From the NCBI GenBank assembly GCA_963724535.1, contig CAVRVD010000017.1, positions 1 to 64,000 on the forward strand: 64,000 bases of DNA, read 5' to 3'. The stretch comes from JADJPO01 sp963724535. GTDB taxonomy: Bacteria > Actinomycetota > Actinomycetes > Actinomycetales > Kineosporiaceae. A program made the translations under genes and the position numbers. A model generated the notes under the pieces. It searched no databases. It was not told the DNA's origin and saw only the letters and a list, made by a program, of their open reading frames with translations. Positions 51,389 to 61,144 of this stretch are shown one piece after another (position 1 is the stretch's first letter; every line of letters starts with the position of its first letter).

Positions 51389-52867
51389 GTGGGCGACGAG
51401 GTCAGGAACATCACGTACACCCGTGAGGAGCGGCTTCGCTACCGGGAGAAGGTGCAGCTCTGCCTCGACGTGTTCGAGCGGATGCTGTCCTCCACCGACT
51501 TCGAGGCCGAGAACCCGCTGACCGGTCTGGAGGTGGAGCTGAACCTCGTCGACTCGCACTATCAACCGCGCCTGGAGAACACCTCGGTACTCGAGGAGAT
51601 TGCCGATGAGGCGTTCCAGACCGAGCTGGGCGCCTACAACATCGAGCTCAACGTCCCGCCGGCCGAGCTGGTGCGCGACTCGATGCAGCAGCTGGAGAAG
51701 AGGCTGCGCGCCTCGCTCAACGAGGCCGAGGCGAAGGCCAACCGGCGCGGGGCCCACATCGTCATGATCGGCATCCTGCCCACGCTGGCCGCCGGGCACC
51801 TCGAGGACAGCAACTGGATGAGCCCGTCGGCGCGCTACGCAGCGCTCAACGACTCCATCCTGGGCGCTCGGGGGGAGGACATCCACCTCGACATTCACGG
51901 TGTGGAGCGACTGGCCACGTTCTGGCCGAGCCTGGCGCCGGAGTCGGCCTGCACCAGCGTGCAGCTGCACCTGCAGGTCGACCCGGCCGACTTCGCGCCG
52001 AACTGGAACGCCTCGCAGGTGCTGGCCGGACCCCAGCTCGCTCTCGGCGCGAACTCGCCGTACTTCCTGGGGCGCGAGCTGTGGCAGGAGACCCGCATCG
52101 AGCTGTTCGCGCAGTCCACCGACACCCGTCCGTTGGAGCTGAAGAACCAGGGTGTGCGGCCCCGGGTCTGGTTCGGCGAACGCTGGATCACCTCGATCTT
52201 CGACCTGTTCGAGGAGAACGTCCGGTATTTCCCGGCGCTGCTGCCCGAGGTCAGCGATGAGGACCCGCTCGCCGAGCTGGAGGCCGGCCGGCCGCCCAAG
52301 CTGCAGGAGCTGCGCCTGCACAACGGGACGATCTACCGCTGGAACCGTCCGGTCTACGCCGTCGTCGAGGGCCACCCGCACGTGCGGGTGGAGAACCGGG
52401 TGCTGCCGGCCGGACCCACCGTGGTCGACATCCTGGCCAACGCCGCCTTCTACTACGGCGCCCTGAAGGTGCTGGCCGCCGAGGAGCGCCCGGTGTGGTC
52501 GCACCTGACCTTCCCCACCGCGCACGAGAACTTCACCGAGTGCGCCCGCGCCGGGATGTCGGCGACCGTCTACTGGCCCGGCGCCGGGGACGTGACGATC
52601 GACGAGCTGGTGCTACGCAAGCTGCTGCCGATGGCCCATCAAGGTCTGGCCGAGCTGGGCGTGGGGCAGGAGGCGATCGACCGCTACCTCGGCATCATCG
52701 AGGGTCGCTGCCTGACCGGGCGCAACGGCGCCCGGTGGCAGTCCGCGGCGGTGCACAGGTTCACCGAGCGCGGCGCGGACCGTGCCTCGGCGTTGGCCCA
52801 GATGCTCGAGCTGTACTGCCAGGGCATGCACTCCAACGAGCCGGTGCACACCTGGCCGATGCCCTGA
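51389..52867 (+). CDS. Glutamate-cysteine ligase family protein (GCS2)
   Basis: This 492-residue protein has the GCS2-type ATP-dependent carboxylate-amine ligase fold. The N-terminal block [16 protein letters not shown] text reads [20 protein letters not shown] (metal/ATP Glu residues), followed by [35 protein letters not shown] and [32 protein letters not shown] and [20 protein letters not shown] come later. Family members couple glutamate to cysteine or a similar amine using ATP. Actinobacteria use mycothiol rather than glutathione, so a role in ergothioneine or another gamma-glutamyl compound is possible. The start is a GTG after TTGGAGG (close spacing); a GTG 18 bases earlier is an alternative. 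Confidence 0.8.
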   Translation: MGDEVRNITYTREERLRYREKVQLCLDVFERMLSSTDFEAENPLTGLEVELNLVDSHYQPRLENTSVLEEIADEAFQTELGAYNIELNVPPAELVRDSMQQLEKRLRASLNEAEAKANRRGAHIVMIGILPTLAAGHLEDSNWMSPSARYAALNDSILGARGEDIHLDIHGVERLATFWPSLAPESACTSVQLHLQVDPADFAPNWNASQVLAGPQLALGANSPYFLGRELWQETRIELFAQSTDTRPLELKNQGVRPRVWFGERWITSIFDLFEENVRYFPALLPEVSDEDPLAELEAGRPPKLQELRLHNGTIYRWNRPVYAVVEGHPHVRVENRVLPAGPTVVDILANAAFYYGALKVLAAEERPVWSHLTFPTAHENFTECARAGMSATVYWPGAGDVTIDELVLRKLLPMAHQGLAELGVGQEAIDRYLGIIEGRCLTGRNGARWQSAAVHRFTERGADRASALAQMLELYCQGMHSNEPVHTWPMP

Positions 52868-52885
52868 GGTCTGCTCGGAAGTGGT

Positions 52886-52905
52886 GCCGGAGCGTGTCCT
52901 CCGGC
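52886..52905 (+). terminator. Short terminator hairpin
   Basis: A 7-base perfect inverted repeat, GCCGGAG / CTCCGGC, with a 6-base loop (CGTGTC), 19 bases after the ligase stop. Modest stability but well placed ahead of the next promoter. Confidence 0.4.
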
Positions 52906-52967
52906 GATGGGGTGTGCCGCCCGCGGTGCAACCGTGACCGGCTGCCTCGGGCCGGGACGCCGTCCCC

Positions 52968-52973
52968 TACCCT
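52968..52973 (+). promoter_or_regulatory. Predicted -10 box (TACCCT), leaderless TrpB2-P450 transcript
   Basis: TACCCT ends 7 bases before the ATG at 52981. No ribosome site is visible, so a leaderless mRNA for the TrpB2-P450 pair is predicted. Confidence 0.45.
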
Positions 52974-52980
52974 GTGCGGC

Positions 52981-54351
52981 ATGGCCCAGGTGAACACGCA
53001 CAAGGTCGTCCTCGACGAGTCCGAGATGCCGACCCGTTGGTACAACCTCATCCCCGACCTGCCGACTCCGCCGCCGCCGCCGCTGCACCCCGGCACCATG
53101 CAGCCGGTCGGCCCGGACGACCTGGCGCCGCTGTTCCCGATGGACCTGATCCTCCAGGAGGTCACCACCGAGCGGTTCGTGGACATCCCCGAGGAGGTCC
53201 AGGACGTCTATCGGCTCTGGCGGCCCTCGCCGCTGTACCGGGCCTACAACCTGGAGAAGGCCCTCGGCACCCCGGCGCGGATCTACTACAAGTACGAGGG
53301 GGTCTCCCCGGCCGGCTCGCACAAGCCGAACACCGCCGTCCCGCAGGCGTTCTACAACGCCAAGGCCGGGGTGAAGAAGCTGACCACCGAGACCGGTGCG
53401 GGCCAATGGGGGACCGCGCTGGCCTTCGCCTGCGCCCAGTTCGGCCTGGAGTGTGAGGTCTGGCAGGTCGGCGCCAGCTACGACCAGAAGCCCTACCGCC
53501 GCATCATGATCGAGACCTTCGGCGGCACGGTGCACCGCTCGCCGTCCGACCTGACCCAGGCCGGCCGGGCGATCCTGGCCGAGCAGGCCGACCACCCCGG
53601 CTCGCTCGGCATCGCGATCAGCGAGGCCGTCGAGGTGGCCGCCCAGCACGAGGAGATCCGCTACGCCCTCGGCAGCGTGCTCAACCACGTGCTGCTGCAC
53701 CAGACGATCATCGGTGAGGAGGCGCTGCTGCAGTTCGCCAAGATCGGCGAGACCCCCGACCTGATCGTCGGCTGCACCGGTGGCGGCTCCAACCTCGCCG
53801 GGCTGTCCTTCCCGTTCCTGCGGGAGAAGCTGGCCGGGCGGATGTCCCCGACGGTCCGCGCGGTCGAGCCGGCCTCCTGCCCGTCGCTGACCCAGGGCAC
53901 CTACGCCTACGACTTCGGCGACACCGCGGGAATGACCCCGTTGATGAAGATGCACACCCTCGGCCACGGCTTCGTGCCCGATCCCATCCACGCCGGGGGG
54001 CTGCGCTACCACGGCATGTCGCCGCTGCTGTCGCACGTCTACGAGCTCGGCCTGATCGAGGCCCTCGCGGTGCCGCAGACCGAGTGCTTCTCGGTGGCGG
54101 TCCAGTTCGCCCGGGCAGAGGGCATCGTGCCGGCTCCCGAGCCGACCCACGCCCTCGCGGCCTGCGTCCGCGAGGCACTGGCCTGCAAGTCCTCCGGTGA
54201 GGAGAAGGTGATCCTGACCGCACTGTGCGGGCACGGCCACCTCGACCTGGCCGCCTACGACGCCTACCTCGGCGGGCGGATGGTCGACGAGAGCCCGGAC
54301 GACGCCCGGTTCGCCGAGGCCCTGTCGCAGCTGCCCGAGGTGCCCGCCTGA
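52981..54351 (+). CDS. TrpB2-type tryptophan synthase beta-like enzyme
   Basis: This 456-residue fold type II PLP enzyme has the Schiff-base Lys at 115 in [20 protein letters not shown]. The phosphate cup is [20 protein letters not shown], and [20 protein letters not shown] is the conserved active-site block. The N-terminal 80 residues ([13 protein letters not shown], then [20 protein letters not shown]) identify the TrpB2 subfamily, which is longer than TrpB1 and does not need TrpA. TrpB2 joins indole with serine to make tryptophan, or handles related beta-replacements. No trpA or other trp genes are nearby. Its stop overlaps the start of the P450 gene, so the two are likely partners. Confidence 0.87.
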   Translation: MAQVNTHKVVLDESEMPTRWYNLIPDLPTPPPPPLHPGTMQPVGPDDLAPLFPMDLILQEVTTERFVDIPEEVQDVYRLWRPSPLYRAYNLEKALGTPARIYYKYEGVSPAGSHKPNTAVPQAFYNAKAGVKKLTTETGAGQWGTALAFACAQFGLECEVWQVGASYDQKPYRRIMIETFGGTVHRSPSDLTQAGRAILAEQADHPGSLGIAISEAVEVAAQHEEIRYALGSVLNHVLLHQTIIGEEALLQFAKIGETPDLIVGCTGGGSNLAGLSFPFLREKLAGRMSPTVRAVEPASCPSLTQGTYAYDFGDTAGMTPLMKMHTLGHGFVPDPIHAGGLRYHGMSPLLSHVYELGLIEALAVPQTECFSVAVQFARAEGIVPAPEPTHALAACVREALACKSSGEEKVILTALCGHGHLDLAAYDAYLGGRMVDESPDDARFAEALSQLPEVPA

Positions 54352-55571
54352 CCCGCATCGACGCCCCGGTCCCCTTCGACCCGGCCGACCCGGCGTTCCT
54401 GGCCGATCCGTACCCGCTCTTCGCCCGGTTGCGAGCCCAGGCGCCCGTGCACTGGCATGCCGGGCTCGGCCAGTACGTCGCGGTGAGCCACGCCGCCGCC
54501 GACGCGGTGCTCCGCAACCGTTCGCTGGGCCGGGTCTGGACGGACGCCGAGCCCGCGGAGGACTTCCCGGCGTTCAACCTGCTGCACCGCACCTCCATCC
54601 TGGAGAACGAGCCGCCCACCCACACCCGGCTGCGACGCCTGGTGGCCGGGGCGTTCGGCCGCGGCCACGTCGAGCGGATGCGGCCGTGGATCGACCGCCT
54701 CGCGCAGCGGCTGGTGGCCGATCTCGTCGAGCGGCTCGCCCCGGACGGCGGCTCGGCCGGTGCCGCCGATCTGATCGCCACGGTCGCCGAGCCACTTCCG
54801 GTCGAGGTGATCGCCGAGCTGCTGGGCGTGCCGGCAGCCGACCGGGGCCACCTGCGGCCCTGGTCCAACGCGATCGTGAAGATGTACGAGTACGGCCTGG
54901 AGGAACGCCGCCGCCGCGAGGCCGAGCTGGCCGCCGCCGCGTTCGTGGCCTACCTGCGCGAGATGGTCGCGACCCGACGCCGCAGCCCATGGGACGACGA
55001 CCTGGTCAGCGACCTGGTGGCCGCCTCGGACGGCGCTGACCGGCTCAGTGAGGACGAGGTCGTCGGCACCTGCGTGCTCCTGCTGATGGCCGGGCACGAG
55101 GCCACCGTGAACGTCATCGGCAACGGGATGCTGGCCATGCTGGCCAACCCCGACCAGTGGCGCCGCGTCGTCGCGGACGCCGAGCTCGTGGTCCCGGCCG
55201 GCGAGGAGATGCTCCGCTTCGACTCCGCGCTGCAGCTGTTCGAGCGGACGGCGACCCGTGACGTCGAGCTGGCCGGCACGCTCGTCCGGGAGGGCGAGAA
55301 GATCGCTGCGCTGCTGGGTGCTGCCAACCGGGACCCAGCGGTCTTCAACGCTCCGGACACCCTCGACGTGGCCCGGACCCCCAACCCGCACCTGGGCTTC
55401 GGCGCCGGCATCCACTTCTGCCTCGGCGCGCCGTTGGCCCGGGTGGAGATCCAGTCCGTACTCGCGGCACTGCGCACGGCACTGCCCGGCATCGCCCTGG
55501 CCGAGCCGCCCCGGCGTCGTCCGGAGTTCGTCATCCGGGGTCTGGAGGCCCTGTCCGTCACCGGCTCCTGA
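54348..55571 (+). CDS. Cytochrome P450, coupled to the TrpB2 gene
   Basis: The P450 is about 407 residues. The haem loop is [20 protein letters not shown] with the axial Cys, the I-helix oxygen-activation motif is [19 protein letters not shown] (AGHEAT), and the ExxR of helix K is in [32 protein letters not shown] is the usual N-terminal opening. Soluble bacterial P450s hydroxylate or couple small molecules with electrons from ferredoxin. No ATG or GTG in frame gives a full N-terminus; the best start is a CTG at 54348 overlapping the TrpB2 stop as CTGA. Coupling suggests it may oxidise a tryptophan-like product of that enzyme, but this is inference. Confidence 0.85.
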   Translation: MTRIDAPVPFDPADPAFLADPYPLFARLRAQAPVHWHAGLGQYVAVSHAAADAVLRNRSLGRVWTDAEPAEDFPAFNLLHRTSILENEPPTHTRLRRLVAGAFGRGHVERMRPWIDRLAQRLVADLVERLAPDGGSAGAADLIATVAEPLPVEVIAELLGVPAADRGHLRPWSNAIVKMYEYGLEERRRREAELAAAAFVAYLREMVATRRRSPWDDDLVSDLVAASDGADRLSEDEVVGTCVLLLMAGHEATVNVIGNGMLAMLANPDQWRRVVADAELVVPAGEEMLRFDSALQLFERTATRDVELAGTLVREGEKIAALLGAANRDPAVFNAPDTLDVARTPNPHLGFGAGIHFCLGAPLARVEIQSVLAALRTALPGIALAEPPRRRPEFVIRGLEALSVTGS

Positions 55572-55675
55572 CCGGCGCAGTGCCTCCGAGGGGGTGAGTG
55601 CGCCGGACGGATCGTCGACCTCAGCCGATCGACCGGTCACGATGGGGTGAGGCGACGAGAACGGTGGACCGACCG

Positions 55676-56314
55676 ATGAGGCTACGGCTGGGGCGCGGCA
55701 GCCACCTCACCCTGCACGCGACGGCGGGACGGGTGCCGATGCGGCTGCTGGGGGAGTGCGACGTCGAGTTCGACAGCGGGTGGTCGCTGCCGGTGCTCGC
55801 CGCGCTGCCGGACCTGGTCGAGGTGACCGGCGCCGTCCACATCACCACAGCCGTCGGGGTGCTGACCGTCGCCGCGCGACTTGCCCACGAAGGATCCGGT
55901 CTGATGCTGCGCCCGGTTGAGGCGGCGGCGGCCCGCACCGAGCAGCGTCGAGGTGCGGTGCGCGGCCCGCTGACCCTGCCGCTGCGCGGCGCCGTGCTCG
56001 AGGCGCCCTCCCGGCCGGACCTGGCCGACCTGGTCTTCGACGGGGTGACCGTCGACGTGAGCGAGAGCGGGATCAGCTTCACCGGCACCGAGCCAGTCGG
56101 CCCAGCGGGTCTGCTGAGCGCCGACGCCGTCGTGTTCGTCGAGCTCACGTTGCCCAGTGGACGGCCCGTGCCCGCCGTGGTCCGCCTGATCGGAGACGGC
56201 CGTCCGCTGCGTGGGCACTTCGCCGACATCGCCCGCGCCGACGCCGAGCAGTTGGTCCGGCTGGTCTTCGCCGAGCAGCGCCGCAGGCTCGCCGCGCAGG
56301 GCCGGCCGGGCTGA
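55676..56314 (+). CDS. PilZ-domain protein
   Basis: The protein is 212 residues. The N-terminal YcgR-like half (HLTLHATAGRVPMRLLGECD, GLMLRPVEAAAARTEQRRGA) leads into a PilZ domain that binds cyclic di-GMP. The two binding motifs are present: RxxxR in RRGAVRGPL, and D-x-S-x-x-G in TVDVSESGISF. FVELTLPSGRPVPAVVRLIG and FADIARADAEQLVRLVFAEQ complete the domain. YcgR-type PilZ proteins brake flagellar motors or regulate envelope enzymes in response to cyclic di-GMP. The neighbouring genes give no motility context, though a chemotaxis-like gene is present at the right edge. The ATG at 55676 was chosen on the basis of the domain start. Confidence 0.78.
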   Translation: MRLRLGRGSHLTLHATAGRVPMRLLGECDVEFDSGWSLPVLAALPDLVEVTGAVHITTAVGVLTVAARLAHEGSGLMLRPVEAAAARTEQRRGAVRGPLTLPLRGAVLEAPSRPDLADLVFDGVTVDVSESGISFTGTEPVGPAGLLSADAVVFVELTLPSGRPVPAVVRLIGDGRPLRGHFADIARADAEQLVRLVFAEQRRRLAAQGRPG

Positions 56315-56495
56315 ACACCCGACCCGACGGACTTGCGCGGACCGTCCCCCCTGACCGACGGGGACCGTGGATGCCGAGTGTGCTCGCCAGGGTGCTGAAG
56401 GCGTCGATAGGGTGCCCGGACCCGGCGTGGCTGCGAGGACGCGGCCGCCCGCCACTCGGTCCAGCTCCGGCCGAGGACCGCAGGGGAGGCATCCG

Positions 56496-56561
56496 GTGCT
56501 CACCAAGATCCTGGTCGCCACTCGTGAGGATGGGGAGCTGATCATGGTGGTGGAGCCGTGA
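56496..56561 (+). CDS. 21-residue peptide ORF coupled to dimethylargininase
   Basis: A GTG 9 bases after a GGGGAGG ribosome site opens a 21-codon frame encoding VLTKILVATREDGELIMVVE, ending P, with alternating strand-like hydrophobic residues. Its stop TGA overlaps the GTG of the next gene by four bases (GTGA), the same coupling used by real operon genes in this window. The ribosome site before it is better than any available to the downstream gene. It may be a small functional protein or a leader whose translation drives the enzyme. I do not recognise it. Confidence 0.5.
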   Translation: MLTKILVATREDGELIMVVEP

Positions 56562-57379
56562 CCGATGGCCTGGACGCCGCGCCGACCATGGCGGGGCCGG
56601 ACGCGACGGGGTCCCGCGGCGTGGCGCTGGTCCGCCGCCCGGGACCGCGGCTGGCCGAGGGCATCGTCACCCACGTCGAGCGCCGCCCGGTCGACGTGGA
56701 CCGGGCCCGGGCGCAGCACGCGGGCTACTGCGCTGCGCTGGAGCGCCAAGGCTGGCGGGTGATCCAGGTGGCGCCGGCCGACGACCACCCGGACGCGGTG
56801 TTCGTCGAGGACACCGTCGTCGTGGTCGATGACCTGGCGGTACTCACCCGACCCGGGGCCGAGCAGCGTCGCGGGGAGATCCCGTCGATCGCGGCAGCGG
56901 TGCGCGGGCTCGGGCTTCGGGCCGCCCGGATGGCCGAGCCGGGCCTGATGGACGGCGGGGACGTGCTGCAGGTCGGTGACGTCGTCTACGTCGGCCTCGG
57001 CGGCCGAACCACGTCGGAGGGGATGAGGATCCTGCGGGAGGCCGTCGCGCCGCTGGGGCGGCGCGTCGTCCCCGTGCCGTTGCGCCAGGTCCTGCACCTG
57101 AAGTCGGCAGTCACGGCGCTGCCGGACGGCGCGCTGGTGGGACTGCCCGAGCTCGTCGACTGTGCGGTGCTGCCGCCGCTGCGGGTGCCGCCCGAACAGG
57201 AGGGGGCGCACCTCGTCCTGCTCGGTGGCGACGCGGTCCTGCTGTCCTCGGCGGCACCGCGGACCGCGGACTGGCTGGTCGGCCTCGGGTATGGCGTCGA
57301 GAGCGTGGAGATCGATGAGTTCGAGAAGCTGGAGGGCTGCGTGACCTGTCTGAGCGTGCTGATCCCGGCAAGGACCTGA
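56558..57379 (+). CDS. ddaH: Dimethylarginine dimethylaminohydrolase (dimethylargininase)
   Basis: The 273-residue guanidino-modifying enzyme hydrolyses N-methylated arginine to citrulline and methylamines. Active-site features are the catalytic Cys264 in LEGCVTCLSVL, His180 in RQVLHLKSAVT, and the substrate-binding acidic residues in HPDAVFVEDTVVVVDDLAVL. GLMDGGDVLQVGDVVYVGLG is a further family block. The start is GTG, overlapping the 21-residue ORF. Its stop shares a base with the following SHMT-like gene (TGATG), forming a three-ORF unit. Some relatives act on arginine itself or other guanidines, so the substrate is inferred. Confidence 0.88.
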   Translation: MTDGLDAAPTMAGPDATGSRGVALVRRPGPRLAEGIVTHVERRPVDVDRARAQHAGYCAALERQGWRVIQVAPADDHPDAVFVEDTVVVVDDLAVLTRPGAEQRRGEIPSIAAAVRGLGLRAARMAEPGLMDGGDVLQVGDVVYVGLGGRTTSEGMRILREAVAPLGRRVVPVPLRQVLHLKSAVTALPDGALVGLPELVDCAVLPPLRVPPEQEGAHLVLLGGDAVLLSSAAPRTADWLVGLGYGVESVEIDEFEKLEGCVTCLSVLIPART

Positions 57380-58650
57380 TGGGCACCACGGTCAACGCCC
57401 CGTCCTGGTCCGACCCCCACGAGCTGGCCGGACTCGTCGAACGCCTGGCCGAGGCCAACCACGGCATCCACGACCGGGACTGCCTCAACCTCAACCCGGC
57501 CACCAACCGGATGAACCCGCGTGCCGAGGCGCTGTTGGCAGCCGGGTTGGGCACGCGGGCTTCACTCGGGGACCCGGGGGACAAGTACGAGACCGGGTTG
57601 GAGGCGATCGAACAGATCGAGCTGCTGGCCGCGGACGCCGCACGACGCCTGTTCGGCGCCGCGCACGCCGAGGTGCGGGTCGCCTCCGGCGCCATGGCCA
57701 ACCTGTACGCGTTCATGGCCACCTGTGCACCGGGCGACGTGATCATCGCGCCACCGGCGGACGTCGGTGGCCACATCACGCATCACCGGGCGGGTGCCGC
57801 CGGCCTGTACGGGCTGCGCACCGTCCCGGCACCGGTCGACCCGGTCGGCTACACCGTGGACGTCGAGGCGTTGGCGGCCCTCGCCGAGCAGGTCCGGCCA
57901 CGGCTGATCACCATCGGTGGCAGCCTGAACCTGTTCCCGCACCCGATCGGCCCGGTCCGCGAGATCGCGGACTCGGTAGGAGCCAGGGTGCTCTTCGACG
58001 CCGCCCACCTATGCGGGATGGTGGCTGGTGGCGCGTGGCCGGCACCCCTCGCCGCGGGCGCCGAGCTGATGACCATGAGCACCTACAAGAGCCTGGGCGG
58101 TCCGGCCGGCGGGCTGGTGGTCACCGACGACCCGGCCCTGGCGCAACGGCTGTCACGGATCGCCTACCCGGGACTGACCGCGAACTTCGACGTCGGCCGC
58201 GTGGCGGCGCTGGGCGTGACGCTGGGGGACTGGCTAGCCGTCGGCCGGGACTACGCCCGAACGATGGTCGAGGCTGCGCAGGCCCTGGCTGCCGGGCTGC
58301 ACGAACGCGGGGTGCCGGTGTTCGCCGCCGATCGCGGCTTCACCACCTCACACCAGTTCGCCGTCCTCGCCGCCCGCTTCGGCGGCGGCCAAGCCGCCGC
58401 CCGGCGGCTCCGCCGGGCCAACCTGCTGGCCTGCGGGATCGGGCTGCCAGTCGAGGCGGTCACCGGCGACCTCAACGGGCTGCGGCTCGGCACGCCCGAG
58501 ACCGTCCGGCTGGGCATGACCGCCTCGGACATGCCCGAGCTTGCCGAGCTGATCACGGCCGGACTCGACCCGGACGGGGAGCCCGAGCGGGTCGCCAGCC
58601 GGGTAACCGCGTTCCGGTCCCGGTTCACCGGGGTGCACTTCACGGCGTGA
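57379..58650 (+). CDS. Serine hydroxymethyltransferase-like PLP enzyme
   Basis: This 423-residue fold type I PLP protein is related to GlyA. The Schiff-base Lys is Lys237 in MSTYKSLGGPAGGLVV, where canonical SHMT reads TTTHKTLRGPRGG. CLNLNPATNRMNPRAEALLA, GDPGDKYETGLEAIEQIELL and VLFDAAHLCGMVAGGAW resemble SHMT blocks with changes. The differences at the active-site loop (Tyr-Lys-Ser-Leu-Gly) and the DKYETG segment suggest a divergent family member, perhaps an aldolase, beta-substituted amino-acid lyase or transaminase-like enzyme rather than housekeeping GlyA. It directly follows ddaH with one shared base, so it may act on a related amino acid. Confidence 0.78.
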   Translation: MGTTVNAPSWSDPHELAGLVERLAEANHGIHDRDCLNLNPATNRMNPRAEALLAAGLGTRASLGDPGDKYETGLEAIEQIELLAADAARRLFGAAHAEVRVASGAMANLYAFMATCAPGDVIIAPPADVGGHITHHRAGAAGLYGLRTVPAPVDPVGYTVDVEALAALAEQVRPRLITIGGSLNLFPHPIGPVREIADSVGARVLFDAAHLCGMVAGGAWPAPLAAGAELMTMSTYKSLGGPAGGLVVTDDPALAQRLSRIAYPGLTANFDVGRVAALGVTLGDWLAVGRDYARTMVEAAQALAAGLHERGVPVFAADRGFTTSHQFAVLAARFGGGQAAARRLRRANLLACGIGLPVEAVTGDLNGLRLGTPETVRLGMTASDMPELAELITAGLDPDGEPERVASRVTAFRSRFTGVHFTA

Positions 58651-58822
58651 GGTGCCCCGGGCGCACCGCGAGACGGGACTGACGGCGCATCCATGTGTCG
58701 GCGGCTCACCTGGGCAGCTGCGGCACAGTGGACATATGCATGGCATGTTGTGTCGGGGCTAACGTCCCGAACCCGGCATAGCCGCCGGGGCCGCTCGGGT
58801 TGCCAACGGTGGAGGGAGTCTC

Positions 58823-60208
58823 ATGAGCCGTCATCAGGTCGTCATCATCGGATCGGGGTTCGGCGGGCTGTTCGCCGCGCAGGCGCTCAAACGTGCCGAC
58901 GTGGAGGTCACCCTGATCTCTCGGACCACACACCACCTGTTCCAGCCCCTGCTCTACCAGGTCGCCACCGGCATCCTGTCCGAGGGGGAGATCGCGCCGA
59001 GCACGCGGGAGGTGTTCGCCCGCCAGCGCAACGTCCGGGTGATCCTCGGCGAGGTCACCGAGATCGACCTGGAGGCCCGGACGGTGACCTCCGAGCTGCA
59101 GCGCAGTGCCGAACACCTGCGGGGCTGCACCGTCACCGGGTATGACTCGCTGATCGTTGCCGCCGGAGCCGGTCAGTCCTATTTCGGCAATGACGACTTC
59201 GCCGTGTTCGCGCCGGGCATGAAGACCATCGACGACGCGCTCGAGCTGCGCGGCCGGATCTTCGGTGCGTTCGAGGTCGCCGAGCTGGCCACCACCCAGG
59301 AGGAGGCCGACCGGGCGCTGACCTTCGTCGTCGTCGGTGCCGGGCCGACCGGCGTCGAGATGGCCGGGCAGATCGCCGAGCTGTCGCGGCGGACCCTCAG
59401 GCGGGACTTCCGCAGCATCGACCCCGCCCGGGCCCGGGTGATCCTGCTCGACGCCCTGCCACAGGTGCTCAGCGCCTTCGGGGACGAGCTGGGGGAGAAG
59501 GCCCGACGTCGTCTGGAGGAGATCGGGGTCGACGTCCAGCTCGGCGCCAAGGTCGTCGGCGTGGACTCCACCGGTCTCGACGTCGAGGAAGTCTCCGACG
59601 GGGGCGGCGGGCAACGCCGGATCGAGGCACTGACCAAGGTGTGGGCGGCCGGCGTCCAGGCCTCGGAGCTGACCGGTCAGCTCGCCGAGCAGAGTGGCGC
59701 GGAACTGGACCGGTCGGGGCGGATCGCCGTCCGCGAGGATCTCACCCTGCCTGGTCACCCCGAGGTGTTCGTCGTCGGGGACATGATCACTTTGAAGGAC
59801 TACCCGGGGGTGGCCCAGCTGGCGATCCAGGGTGGGCGGCACGCCGCCGAGCAGATCGGCCGCCGTCTCAAGGCCGTCGCCGATGGCGCCATCGACCGTC
59901 CGGAGTCCGTGCCGGCCGAGGAGTTCACCTATCTCGACAAGGGCAGCATGGCCACCATCTCGCGGTTCAACGCGGTCGCCTCGGTCGGTCGGTTGAAGCT
60001 GACCGGCTTCCTGGCCTGGGTGGCCTGGCTCGCCGTCCACCTGGTCTACATCATCGGGTTCAAGCACCGGGTGACCACGCTGCTGCACTGGGCGGTCAGC
60101 TTCATCGGCCGTGGCCGCGCCGAGCGGGCGGTCACCCAGCAGCAGATCTTCGCCCGCAACGCCATCCGACAGCTGGAGGACGGGGCGCGGTCGCGGTCCT
60201 CGGGGTGA
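58823..60208 (+). CDS. ndh: Type II NADH dehydrogenase (NDH-2)
   Basis: This 461-residue flavoprotein oxidises NADH and reduces menaquinone at the membrane without pumping protons. The FAD motif is VVIIGSGFGGLFAAQALKRA (residues 6-25), the NADH motif is FVVVGAGPTGVEMAGQIAEL, and PEVFVVGDMITLKDYPGVAQ binds the flavin. VSFISRTTHHLFQPLLYQ-type text reads LISRTTHHLFQPLLYQVATG near the start. The C-terminal region (LTGFLAWVAWLAVHLVYIIG) is the amphipathic or membrane-binding end. A GGAGGGAGTCTC site precedes the ATG. It is a stand-alone gene. Confidence 0.9.
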   Translation: MSRHQVVIIGSGFGGLFAAQALKRADVEVTLISRTTHHLFQPLLYQVATGILSEGEIAPSTREVFARQRNVRVILGEVTEIDLEARTVTSELQRSAEHLRGCTVTGYDSLIVAAGAGQSYFGNDDFAVFAPGMKTIDDALELRGRIFGAFEVAELATTQEEADRALTFVVVGAGPTGVEMAGQIAELSRRTLRRDFRSIDPARARVILLDALPQVLSAFGDELGEKARRRLEEIGVDVQLGAKVVGVDSTGLDVEEVSDGGGGQRRIEALTKVWAAGVQASELTGQLAEQSGAELDRSGRIAVREDLTLPGHPEVFVVGDMITLKDYPGVAQLAIQGGRHAAEQIGRRLKAVADGAIDRPESVPAEEFTYLDKGSMATISRFNAVASVGRLKLTGFLAWVAWLAVHLVYIIGFKHRVTTLLHWAVSFIGRGRAERAVTQQQIFARNAIRQLEDGARSRSSG

Positions 60209-60334
60209 GACGTCGGACTTGGCACCAAATATCCGCCCGCCGGTGCATCCCACGGGACCTCGAAGGCAGAAGTACGGTTCAGACCCGTCCGGGTCCACAC
60301 CGCCGCTCCTGACCACGATTAGACGAGGACCGCC

Positions 60335-61048
60335 ATGAGGACCATCCGTCGGATCGCTACCGCCACTGCCGTCGCCGCACTCGCCGTCGCCACCATTGGG
60401 GCCACCGGCGCCGCCGCCGGCACCCAGAAGTCGAACGGCCACCACAAGTCGACCGGCCACCACAAGTCGACCGGCCACCACAAGCCGGCCGGCCACAACA
60501 AGCCGCTGGGTACCCGCAGCATCGCCGACGTGCTGCTGTCGGACGGAAACCGCTTCGACCGCAACTGGAACGACTACGACATCCTCACCGAGGCGGCCCT
60601 CGCTGTCCTGAAGGCCAAGCCGAACAGCGGTGTCGGACTGCTCACCCAGGGCGACAAAGCGCTGACCGTCTTCGCCCCGACCGACCGGGCGTTCCAGCGT
60701 CTGGCCGCCGACATCACCGGCAAGCGGTACCACAGTGAGAAGGCTGTCTTCGGCGCGTTGACCAAGAAGCTCGACATCGACACCATCGAGACGGTGCTGC
60801 TCTACCACGTGGTGCCCGGTGCGACGATCACGGCCAAGCAGGCGCTCGCCTCGGACGGTGCGAAGCTCACCATGGCGTCCGGGGGCACGGTGAAGGTGGA
60901 CGTGCGCGGCAAGGGTCGGATCGTGTTGCGCGACGCCGACCCGAACGACCGCAACGCGGTGGTGCGTCGGGCGGCCGTGGACATCAACGCCGGCAACAAG
61001 CAGATCGCCCACGGCGTCACCCAGGTGCTTCGTCCGATCGACATCTGA
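60335..61048 (+). CDS. Exported fasciclin (FAS1) domain protein with His/Lys repeat linker
   Basis: The protein is 237 residues. A Sec signal peptide (MRTIRRIATATAVAALAVAT, cleavage after GAAA) is followed by a low-complexity linker of four six-residue repeats (KSNGHH, KSTGHH twice, KPAGHN). The FAS1 domain follows: SIADVLLSDGNRFDRNWNDY, LLTQGDKALTVFAPTDRAFQ, TVLLYHVVPGATITAKQALA and AVDINAGNKQIAHGVTQVLR. FAS1 proteins mediate adhesion or extracellular ligand binding. The His/Lys linker could bind metals or acidic polymers, which is unusual for the family. A strong terminator hairpin follows at 61145. Confidence 0.85.
   Translation: MRTIRRIATATAVAALAVATIGATGAAAGTQKSNGHHKSTGHHKSTGHHKPAGHNKPLGTRSIADVLLSDGNRFDRNWNDYDILTEAALAVLKAKPNSGVGLLTQGDKALTVFAPTDRAFQRLAADITGKRYHSEKAVFGALTKKLDIDTIETVLLYHVVPGATITAKQALASDGAKLTMASGGTVKVDVRGKGRIVLRDADPNDRNAVVRRAAVDINAGNKQIAHGVTQVLRPIDI
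60428..60499 (+). repeat. Four tandem 18-base coding repeats
   Basis: Four consecutive 18-base units, the two middle ones identical and the outer two differing by a few bases. They encode the six-residue His/Lys repeats of the fasciclin protein. Copy number may vary by slippage between strains. Confidence 0.8.
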
Positions 61049-61144
61049 GCGGTTCGGTGGTGATCCCCGGGTCCGACCTGCTTCGCCGTGGATCGGTCCG
61101 GCGCCACTGCCAGGGCAGGGGAGTCGTCCCCGAGTAGGAGACTC

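Noticed and set aside
60428..60499. CRISPR-like short repeats
   Set aside because: Units are 18 bases, directly tandem without spacers, and encode a peptide repeat in frame.
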